Assembly: GCA_007120685.1 (NCBI GenBank)
Contig: SKNG01000192.1
Coordinates: 1-5,401, forward strand
From: Paracoccaceae bacterium
Lineage (GTDB): Bacteria > Pseudomonadota > Alphaproteobacteria > Rhodobacterales > Rhodobacteraceae
Direction: 5' to 3'
Length of the DNA: 5,401 nucleotides
Made by a program: the position numbers and the translations under genes. Numbering within the stretch: position 1 is the stretch's first letter; each line of letters starts with the position of its first letter. The notes under the pieces are model-generated. The model ran no database searches. It had not been told where the DNA came from and saw only the letters and a program-made list of their open reading frames with translations. Below, one piece after another: positions 1-4,975 of this stretch.

Positions 1-236
1 CCCTGAAGGTGCCCGACAACATCACCCTCCTGCCGCTCCCGCCATACGCCCCCGAACTCAACCCCATCGAAAACGTCTGGGCCTACCTCCGCGCCAACCG
101 CCTCGCCATCTCCATCTTCGACACCTACGACGACATCGTCGCCCAATGCTGCGACGCCTGGAACTTCTTCGCCGAAAACATCGAAACGGTCCGCTCAATC
201 ACCAGCAGAGATTACGTAAAAGCGGTCAAAGACTAG
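1..236 (+). CDS. IS630-family transposase, C-terminal end (5' part outside window)
   Basis: This is the last 77 residues of a DDE-type transposase that catalyses cut-and-paste movement of an insertion sequence. The reading frame is already open at base 3 and runs to a TAG at 234-236, so the gene continues past the left edge; an internal GTG at 9 is not a credible start. The diagnostic block is PPYAPELNPIENVW, the conserved C-terminal signature of IS630/Tc1-mariner transposases, which contains the last catalytic acidic residue (E of NPIE). It is followed by the usual helical tail ending in SITSRDYVKAVKD. Codon use is very rich in C-ending codons (CTC, ATC, GCC, AAC), somewhat unlike the neighbouring genes and compatible with a transferred element. 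Whether the whole transposase is intact cannot be judged here. Family assignment is confident; the exact IS name is not recognised. Confidence 0.9.
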   Translation, partial: LKVPDNITLLPLPPYAPELNPIENVWAYLRANRLAISIFDTYDDIVAQCCDAWNFFAENIETVRSITSRDYVKAVKD

Positions 237-247
237 GGCCGGTGGTA
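1..247 (+). mobile_element. Right-hand end of an IS630-type insertion sequence (boundary approximate)
   Basis: The transposase C-terminus ends at 236, and IS630 elements normally finish a few tens of bases after the stop codon. IS630/Tc1 elements insert at TA dinucleotides and duplicate them. Bases 241-251 read GGTGGTATAAT, with TA at 246-247 and 248-249, so the element may end at one of these. The left inverted repeat is outside the window, so the end could not be confirmed by matching repeats and the boundary is a guess. The element sits about 135-145 bp beyond the 3' end of the diguanylate cyclase gene and does not break it. Confidence 0.4.
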
Positions 248-276
248 TAATGTGGCAACCGGTGCCGAACCGCAGG

Positions 277-321
277 AAAAGGGGCGTTTCGCGCGGTGCT
301 TCGCTGTTTTTGCAGCGCCCC
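277..321 (-). terminator. Possible rho-independent terminator of the minus-strand operon
   Basis: Read on the minus strand, about 60 bases after the cyclase stop codon, GGGGCG (321-316) pairs with CGCCCC (286-281) and is followed directly by TTTT (280-277). Between the arms is an inner hairpin, CGCTG/CAGCG with a short A-rich loop (317-302). The outer stem is GC-rich and the U-tract is short (four U, then CC). The loop is larger than usual, so this is only a fair candidate. Its position at the end of a four-gene unit supports the reading. Nothing else gene-like was seen in 237-381. Confidence 0.4.
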
Positions 322-381
322 GCTCACACCCGCCGTCCGGCAAGGGAGGGGGTGCTGTACCGGCGTGCCAATCTGCCGGGG

Positions 382-1536
382 TTACGGCGTGCCTGTCAGG
401 GGTTTGTCGCGCGTCGGTGCGCCGGTCTGGTTTGCCCGGACCGGCCCGGAAGGGGGCATGCGCACCGGTTCGGCGCCTTGCCCGGGCGGTTCGGTCGGGT
501 CTTCGGCCGGAGACGGGGTGTCGGGGATCGTTTCGGTGTGGCCCTTCACGTCGATCATTGTCAGCCGGCTGCGGCCGGCGTTCTTGGACAGGTAAAGCGC
601 GCGATCCGCCTCGGTCAGCAGCGTCTCGGCGTCCCTTTCATGGGGCGGCGGGCATTGCAGCACAGCGCCCAGCGACGCTGACACCGCGCAGGGCTGACCC
701 TCGAAAAAGATCGGTTCTGCCAGTCTTTCGAGCAAGCTCAGCCCGATACGGCGGATCGGCCCGAAATCGGCAAGGCCGTGCAGAAGGATGACGAATTCAT
801 CCCCGCCGACCCGCGCAACCAGATCGTGATGCCGCACGGTTTCGCGCAGCACCCGGGCCACCACGCTGAGCACATGGTCGCCGGCGGCATGGCCAAGGGT
901 GTCGTTCACGGCCTTGAAATGGTCGAGGTCCATCTGCATCAGGCCAAACGCCCGGCCCGAGGCAGTTTGCAGCGCCATCGCCCGTTCCAGCGCGCGACGG
1001 TTGCCCAGCCCGGTCAGCGCATCGGTCAATGCCTGCGCCTCGGCCTCTTGCTTGGCGCCGCGCAGCGCGTGATTGGTCCGGTCCAGTTCGGCCATCACCG
1101 CGTTCTTCGCCTCCAGCAGATAGAGCAGTTCGATGGCCAGGTCGGTGGCGGCGAAGTCGGTATCGCTAAGGCCGTGATCGCGCACCGCGTCATGCACGCC
1201 ATAGCCGAAGGACAGGTTGATCAGCACCCCGTTGCCTGTTGCCAGTGGCACCGCCACGCCCTTGAAGCCGGTTGCCGGCGGTCCGGTGACGCTCAGCCGG
1301 ATGCGGTTCGCCCGCACGAGATCGTCCGCATCGCGAATTTCCACGGGGCGACGCAGATGGAAGACGCTGGTCAGGCTTGCGCCGATAAAGGGTCGGCGGA
1401 TGATCTTGTGCAGTGTCGGTCCGGCCGCCCTGATCCGGCATGATCCGTCCAGCCAGAGAAACATCGGCATCAGCACCCCAACCGCCGGCGCTTCCAGCGC
1501 CAGCGGAATTGCGGGCGGCGGCAAGGCGCGGTTCAT
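382..1536 (-). CDS. HNOBA-GGDEF diguanylate cyclase partnered with the H-NOX protein
   Basis: Predicted cytoplasmic diguanylate cyclase of 384 residues, making cyclic-di-GMP from two GTP. No signal peptide or membrane segment is visible. Residues about 20-140 resemble the HNOBA (heme-NO-binding-associated, PAS-like) domain of soluble guanylate cyclase: FLWLDGSCRIRAAGP near 26-40, VFHLRRP near 58-64, FKGVAVPL near 91-98, and a GLSDTDFAATDLAIELL stretch near 122-138. A helical, probably coiled-coil linker (about 139-170) leads to the GGDEF domain: DALTGLGNRR at 172-181, MDLDHFKAVND at 202-212, GGDEF at 244-248. RxxD at 235-238, five residues before GGDEF, is an intact product-inhibition I-site. 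Residues 333-384 form a Pro/Glu/Thr-rich, probably disordered tail. The ATG at 1536 overlaps the H-NOX stop as ATGA, implying coupling. GGAGG lies only 1 nt before it, so Met23 (1470), with GGGG upstream, is an alternative start. Cyclase call is strong; HNOBA is by eye. Confidence 0.9.
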   Translation of the reverse strand: MNRALPPPAIPLALEAPAVGVLMPMFLWLDGSCRIRAAGPTLHKIIRRPFIGASLTSVFHLRRPVEIRDADDLVRANRIRLSVTGPPATGFKGVAVPLATGNGVLINLSFGYGVHDAVRDHGLSDTDFAATDLAIELLYLLEAKNAVMAELDRTNHALRGAKQEAEAQALTDALTGLGNRRALERAMALQTASGRAFGLMQMDLDHFKAVNDTLGHAAGDHVLSVVARVLRETVRHHDLVARVGGDEFVILLHGLADFGPIRRIGLSLLERLAEPIFFEGQPCAVSASLGAVLQCPPPHERDAETLLTEADRALYLSKNAGRSRLTMIDVKGHTETIPDTPSPAEDPTEPPGQGAEPVRMPPSGPVRANQTGAPTRDKPLTGTP

Positions 1537-2177
1537 GCCTCCGCGACCCCGGCCAGATCGAATTGCCGGCCGTCATGGAAGGCTGGATCATGCACCTCGA
1601 TCTCGATGCTTTCATCGACCAGGCCCGGATTGCGGCGGTCCGTACGGCCGGCGCCCGAGGCAGGGGTTGCGCCGCGGTGCTCGGCCACGGTCAGGGCGCC
1701 GTAGTCGTCGGCCAGCGCCCGAAGCACGCCCAGCATGACATGGCCGAATCCCGGTGGGCAGGACAGGATTGTCAGGTTGAACCGGCCCGGCGCGGTTTCT
1801 TCGGTCAACAGTTCGGGCAGCAAGAGTTCCGGCACCGCCAGCCTGGTCCTGCCCGGCAGATCGTCAAGCGAATGCAGGAAATCGGTAAAGCTGACCCCGC
1901 CGAAGCGCAGCAGCCGGCGCAGCGCGGCGACACGGGGATTGGAGACAAGGTAGGTGCCCAGATCTTCCAGCAGCGATGCGCGCGGCCGGTCCAGCAGGGC
2001 CGAGGCGCTGTCCAGTATCGCCTCGGTCAGGTGCGGGTCATAGGTCTGCATCGCTTCGAACCCTTCGCAGCCCAGGTCCTGCGCCAGCCCGGCATGACGA
2101 CTGATCCGGTCCCATGCCGCTGCGCCAAACGCATCGGAGAGGAACGCCTGGATCGCCTTGTTGATCAAACCGTGCAT
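1533..2177 (-). CDS. H-NOX-fold (heme-NO-binding family) protein, heme ligands apparently lost
   Basis: A 214-residue cytoplasmic protein of the H-NOX/HNOB family, which classically binds heme, senses NO or O2 and controls a partner cyclase or kinase. The start MHGLINKAIQAFL is typical, and the FTDFLHSLDDLP...RLAVPEL block (98-118) and GRFNLTILSCPPGFGHVMLGVL block (131-152) align with family landmarks. The position of the proximal heme histidine (LDxxH, e.g. H102 of the Thermoanaerobacter protein) is Pro108, and YxSxR reads I137-x-S139-x-P141. Conventional heme binding is therefore doubtful; His102, six residues earlier, is a possible but unproven substitute. A loop at about 169-187 is longer than usual. 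The gene begins 64 bp after the HAD gene and its TGA overlaps the ATG of the HNOBA-GGDEF gene, so the two products very likely act together. The start fits the family N-terminus; upstream GCGGGGCG is a weak ribosome site. A heme-independent sensor or scaffold is the alternative to a gas sensor. Confidence 0.85.
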   Translation of the reverse strand: MHGLINKAIQAFLSDAFGAAAWDRISRHAGLAQDLGCEGFEAMQTYDPHLTEAILDSASALLDRPRASLLEDLGTYLVSNPRVAALRRLLRFGGVSFTDFLHSLDDLPGRTRLAVPELLLPELLTEETAPGRFNLTILSCPPGFGHVMLGVLRALADDYGALTVAEHRGATPASGAGRTDRRNPGLVDESIEIEVHDPAFHDGRQFDLAGVAEA

Positions 2178-2215
2178 GATCGCCCCGCTTCTGTTCCGTA
2201 GGATGCTAGGGCGCC

Positions 2216-2223
2216 GGGGTTAA
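2216..2223 (-). promoter_or_regulatory. TTAACC-type half-site upstream of the H-NOX gene (CtrA-like, tentative)
   Basis: On the minus strand the 64-bp gap before the H-NOX gene contains TTAACCCC, ending about 38 bases before its ATG. TTAA is rare in this GC-rich window: only five copies were found by eye, and four lie in the two upstream gaps. CtrA of alphaproteobacteria recognises TTAA-N7-TTAA and TTAACC-type half-sites. A single half-site is weak evidence. It could indicate a secondary promoter for the H-NOX/cyclase pair inside the larger unit. Confidence 0.25.
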
Positions 2224-2241
2224 GGAAAGCCGAACGGCGGA

Positions 2242-2982
2242 TCAGTCAGCGGCAAGCCCGAAGAGCGCAGGAATATGCCCGATATCGGGCCTGACGACAT
2301 CGGCGAGGGGTGCAAGGTCATCGGCGCCGGCGACGCCTGTCAGCACGGCGAGCGTGGCCATCCCGGCTGCCCGCCCGGCGATCAGGTCATGGGTGCTGTC
2401 GCCGACCATCAGAACCTGCGCCGGCGCCAGACCGCATGCCGAGGCAAAGGCGGTCAGCATGCCCGCTTCTGGCTTGGCGCCGAAGCCGGAGTCGAAGCCG
2501 GCAACGAAGCTGAACAGGTCCAGCACCTCTGCCAGATGGCTGCGCGCGACCGCCTCGTGGTCATTCGTCGCCACGCCCAACCGGTAGCCCGCTGCGCTCA
2601 GCCGGGTCAGAAGCGGCCGCAGCGGCACCGGCGGCACCGGCACGACCGCCTCCGCGGCGCGCGCTATCGCGGCCTCCAGCGCCGTCACGTCGCGCTGTCC
2701 GGGCGGCATATGGGGCGCGATCAGCATGGCGACCTCACGGCCGGTGCCGGCGATTGCCGGGCTTTCGGGAAAAAAGCGCGCGTTTGCCTGATCGAAACCG
2801 ATTGCCCGCGCGATGGCGCGTTGCCGGCCTTGGTCGCCATCGGCAAGGCTGCCCAGCATCGTGGCGGCCCAGGGGCTCCATGTCGCCTGGAAATCGAACA
2901 GGGTGCCGTCCTTGTCGAAGAGGATGGCGCCTAGCGCGGGCAACGGCCTGTCGGTTGTCATCGCCTGTTCGTCCCCGCTCAT
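2242..2982 (-). CDS. HAD-superfamily hydrolase, phosphoglycolate-phosphatase-like
   Basis: A 246-residue soluble phosphatase of the HAD superfamily, subfamily IA. All four motifs are present: motif I FDKDGT with nucleophile Asp23 and acid/base Asp25; motif II VATND with Thr139; motif III Lys170 in FGAKPEAG; motif IV VGDSTHD with Asp195 and Asp199 for magnesium. A helical cap lies between motifs I and II (about 35-120). Length and architecture fit phosphoglycolate phosphatase (Gph)-type enzymes, but HAD-IA specificity cannot be read from motifs, so the substrate is unknown. The chosen ATG at 2982 overlaps the DUF3572 stop as ATGA, suggesting translational coupling. Upstream GTG (2994) and downstream ATG (2961) are alternatives; all keep motif I. 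The ribosome site before 2982 is poor, which also fits coupling. The gene lies between DUF3572 and the H-NOX gene; no functional link to c-di-GMP signalling is evident. Confidence 0.9.
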   Translation of the reverse strand: MSGDEQAMTTDRPLPALGAILFDKDGTLFDFQATWSPWAATMLGSLADGDQGRQRAIARAIGFDQANARFFPESPAIAGTGREVAMLIAPHMPPGQRDVTALEAAIARAAEAVVPVPPVPLRPLLTRLSAAGYRLGVATNDHEAVARSHLAEVLDLFSFVAGFDSGFGAKPEAGMLTAFASACGLAPAQVLMVGDSTHDLIAGRAAGMATLAVLTGVAGADDLAPLADVVRPDIGHIPALFGLAAD

Positions 2983-3260
2983 GTCCAGTGCCACTGATCG
3001 CCGCCTGGCAGTGCCGCGCGCGCCTGGGCGGGCTGGTCAGGCGACACCTCGAGCGCCGCGCAACAGGCCAGAAGTTGCGCCTCGTCAGCCATAAGATAGT
3101 CCAGCACCGCCAGCATGAACGCCGGCTCCGTCGCATCGCGCCGAAGGGTTGCGGAACTGGCGCCGGTTGCGCCCAAAAACCCGGTCAGTCGGCCGGAATC
3201 CGCCGCCAGCCAGGCAAGTACCTGAATGGCAAACACTTCCGCTTCTTCCCGTGACAGCAT
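2979..3260 (-). CDS. DUF3572 family protein
   Basis: A small, mostly helical cytoplasmic protein of 93 residues that resembles the alphaproteobacterial DUF3572 family, whose function is unknown. Family-like segments are SREEAEVFAIQVLAWLA at the N-terminus, a GFLGATGAS turn near 27-35, and the AVLDYLMADEAQLLAC helix in the middle. The ATG at 3260 is preferred because AGGAG (3270-3266) precedes it by 5 nt and the family normally starts with this methionine; an in-frame GTG at 3302 has no such support. It is the first gene of the minus-strand unit and is divergent from pleD, a neighbourhood I recall as common in alphaproteobacteria. Its TGA overlaps the HAD ATG. No catalytic residues, signal peptide or membrane segment are visible. 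Confidence 0.85.
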   Translation of the reverse strand: MLSREEAEVFAIQVLAWLAADSGRLTGFLGATGASSATLRRDATEPAFMLAVLDYLMADEAQLLACCAALEVSPDQPAQARAALPGGDQWHWT

Positions 3261-3265
3261 TGCGT

Positions 3266-3270
3266 CTCCT
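3266..3270 (-). promoter_or_regulatory. Ribosome binding site of the DUF3572 gene
   Basis: AGGAG on the minus strand, with a 5-nt spacer before the ATG at 3260. It decides the start codon over the in-frame GTG at 3302 and is the clearest Shine-Dalgarno sequence in the window. Confidence 0.7.
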
Positions 3271-3313
3271 GTCTGGCCTGTCCTGCCCGGCCCAGGCCTC
3301 ACCTCTCCGATCC

Positions 3314-3371
3314 GTTAAGACCCCGGCAAGGAATCGTTAACCATAGGGCGTTACCTTCATGTCAGGTTAAC
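3314..3371. promoter_or_regulatory. Cluster of GTTAA motifs in the divergent DUF3572/pleD control region (CtrA-like, tentative)
   Basis: The 171-bp gap between two divergent genes holds three TTAA motifs: GTTAAG at 3314-3319, GTTAACCAT at 3336-3344, and GGTTAAC at 3365-3371, which reads TTAACC on the other strand. The last two form an inverted GTTAACC/GGTTAAC pair. TTAACCAT is a half-site form known for the alphaproteobacterial cell-cycle regulator CtrA, but a perfect TTAA-N7-TTAA was not found. GAATC (3331-3335), a GANTC site for CcrM-type methylation, abuts the middle motif. The cluster lies about 60-120 bp before pleD and 55-110 bp before DUF3572, so it could serve both directions. No convincing -35/-10 pair was identified. 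Confidence 0.4.
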
Positions 3372-3431
3372 GGTGATGCACGCCCGTTCATGGCGCCATC
3401 GCGCGCAGCCAGTTATCGGGGTATCGCTTCC

Positions 3432-4871
3432 ATGTCCGGCAAGATACTGATCGTCGACGATCTCGCTACCAACCGGATCATTGTCAAGGCGCAGCTTACG
3501 GCGGCGTTTCATGAATGCCTGCAGGCTGCCGATGGCCGCAGCGCGCTTCGGATCGCGCGGCAGGAACGTCCGGCGGCGATTCTGCTTGATGTCATGCTGC
3601 CGGATATCTCGGGGATCGAGGTGTGCCGGCTCTTGCGCGCGGATCCGGCGACGCAGGACATTCCGGTGGTGATGATCACGGCCTCGGGCGACCGCGCCAT
3701 GCGGCTGGCCGCGCTCGCCGCCGGGGCCGACGATTATCTGTCCAAGCCGCTGAACAGCGTCATCCTGCTGGCGCGGATCCGCAGCCTGCTGCGCGCGCGT
3801 GAGGCCGAGACCGAGCTGCGCTTGCGCGCCGATACCTGCCGCGCGCTGGGCTTCAACGAGGCGAGCGAGGAATATCAGGTCCCCGGGCGTATCGGCCTGA
3901 TCGCCGCCGACCCTTCGGTGGCGATCGCCTGGCGTATGGCGCTGGCCCCGCACACCCGCCACCGCATGCAGGTACTGAGCCCGTCCGTGGCACTGGCAGA
4001 GACCGCGGGCCGCGATGCGAAAAATCCGCCGCAGGATCTGTATATGATTGCCGCCGATGGGCGCGACCCCGGCTGCGGGCCGCGCCTGGTGGCCGACCTG
4101 CGCGCCCGCCCGGCCAGCCGCTACAGCGCGATTGCGCTGGTGCTGCCGGAAATCGGGTCAGAAACCGCGGCCGACGCGCTGGATATCGGCGCCAATGATC
4201 TGCTGCCGCTGCAGTTCGACCCGCAGGAGACCGCCTTGCGGCTGGACATGCAACTCCGCCGAAAACGCCGGTCCGACCGGTTGCGACGGGCGGTGAGCGA
4301 GGGGTTGGAGATGGCGGTGATCGACCCGTTGACCGGTCTGCATAACCGCCGCTACGCGCTGGCGCATCTGGAGCGGATCGCCCGGCATGCGGCGGCGGCG
4401 GGGCACAGTTTCGCGGTCATGGTGCTGGACCTGGACCGCTTCAAGACCATTAACGACCGGCATGGCCATGATGCCGGCGATGCGGTGCTGCGCGAGGTGG
4501 CGGCCCGGTTGCGCGGCGCGCTGCGGGGGTCGGACCTGCTGGCGCGGATCGGGGGCGAGGAGTTTCTGGTGGTGCTACAGGACGTGGCGCTACCGGCGGC
4601 GCGTGACATTGCGCAGCGGCTTTGTGCCACGGTCGGGGGCCGGCCGATCCTGCTGGACGGGGGCAGCAAGGCCGAGCATGTGACGATTTCGGTGGGGCTG
4701 GCGATGGGCGAGACGGTGCAGGGGCAGGCCACTCTGCGCCAGGCCATCGCCTATCCCGGACAGGACAGCGCCGACAGCGCGCTGCCGCTGCTGAAACAGG
4801 CCGATAACGCGCTGCTGGCGGCCAAGGCGGGTGGGCGCAACCAGGTGACGATATCGGCCGGGGCGGCGTGA
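3432..4871 (+). CDS. pleD: PleD-type response regulator diguanylate cyclase (REC-pseudoREC-GGDEF)
   Basis: Cytoplasmic, phosphorylation-activated diguanylate cyclase of 479 residues; Caulobacter PleD, which controls the motile-to-sessile switch, has 454. Receiver 1 (about 1-120) has the full phosphorylation set: Asp9/Asp10, acceptor Asp53, Thr83, Lys105, at the same positions as in Caulobacter PleD. Receiver 2 (about 152-272) keeps the fold but has no acceptor Asp (DLYMIAADG in that region), as expected for the adaptor receiver that helps dimerisation. The GGDEF domain starts at DPLTGLHNRR (298-307), has metal-binding Asp333 in LDLDRF, GGEEF at 374-378, and an RxxD I-site at 365-368. Between the VTISVG strand and the ADNALLAAK helix it has roughly a dozen more residues than Caulobacter PleD. 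The ATG at 3432 (MSGKILIVDD) is chosen because it matches the PleD N-terminus; the ATG at 3390 would add 14 unsupported residues. Neither divK nor rpmG, frequent pleD neighbours, is adjacent. Confidence 0.93.
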   Translation: MSGKILIVDDLATNRIIVKAQLTAAFHECLQAADGRSALRIARQERPAAILLDVMLPDISGIEVCRLLRADPATQDIPVVMITASGDRAMRLAALAAGADDYLSKPLNSVILLARIRSLLRAREAETELRLRADTCRALGFNEASEEYQVPGRIGLIAADPSVAIAWRMALAPHTRHRMQVLSPSVALAETAGRDAKNPPQDLYMIAADGRDPGCGPRLVADLRARPASRYSAIALVLPEIGSETAADALDIGANDLLPLQFDPQETALRLDMQLRRKRRSDRLRRAVSEGLEMAVIDPLTGLHNRRYALAHLERIARHAAAAGHSFAVMVLDLDRFKTINDRHGHDAGDAVLREVAARLRGALRGSDLLARIGGEEFLVVLQDVALPAARDIAQRLCATVGGRPILLDGGSKAEHVTISVGLAMGETVQGQATLRQAIAYPGQDSADSALPLLKQADNALLAAKAGGRNQVTISAGAA

Positions 4872-4948
4872 GGGCCAAGCGCCGGCCGATACCGATGGGC
4901 AAAGGCGCTGGTCCGGCGCGCCCGGTCACCCTTTTCCAAGGGGGGCTT

Positions 4949-4968
4949 CGCGGGCAGTAGCGCCCGCG
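4949..4968. terminator. GC-rich hairpin between convergent pleD and doeA-like genes
   Basis: CGCGGGC (4949-4955) and GCCCGCG (4962-4968) form a perfect 7-bp stem with a 6-nt loop. It lies between the pleD stop (4871) and the convergent hydrolase stop (4976), where a bidirectional terminator would be expected. There is no proper U-tract on either side (TTCCC one way, AAGCC the other), so intrinsic termination is uncertain. A smaller hairpin, CCCTT/AAGGG with loop TTCC, lies just before it at 4929-4942. The 104-bp spacer contains no gene. Confidence 0.35.
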
Positions 4969-4975
4969 TTCCCGG

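Noticed and set aside
252..791. Overlapping plus-strand open frames beginning just after the IS end
   Set aside because: They overlap the 3' end of the cyclase gene in antisense and read as Arg/Ala/Gly/Pro-rich shadows; the TATAAT upstream is not sufficient support.
778..1443. Long plus-strand open frame opposite the HNOBA-GGDEF gene (221 codons)
   Set aside because: Antisense shadow of a clearly recognised gene; the translation is rich in His, Gln, Gly and Arg with no family resemblance, typical of the reverse frame of a GC-rich gene.
1440..2201. Plus-strand open frame of 253 codons opposite the H-NOX gene
   Set aside because: It spans the antisense of two genes with confident domain matches and has no recognisable motif or ribosome site.
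2275..2934. Plus-strand open frame of 219 codons opposite the HAD gene
   Set aside because: The minus strand carries all four HAD motifs; this frame has low-complexity Arg/His/Gln-rich content.
3336..3371. A canonical CtrA box (TTAA-N7-TTAA)
   Set aside because: The TTAA copies are 18 and 26 bases apart, not 7, so only half-sites can be claimed.
3390..3431. Upstream ATG giving a 493-residue PleD
   Set aside because: The 14 extra residues have no counterpart in PleD, whereas the ATG at 3432 gives a start equivalent to Caulobacter PleD with Asp53 at the same residue number.
3357..3962. Minus-strand open frame of 201 codons opposite the start of pleD
   Set aside because: The plus strand encodes an unmistakable receiver domain; the reverse frame has shadow-like composition.
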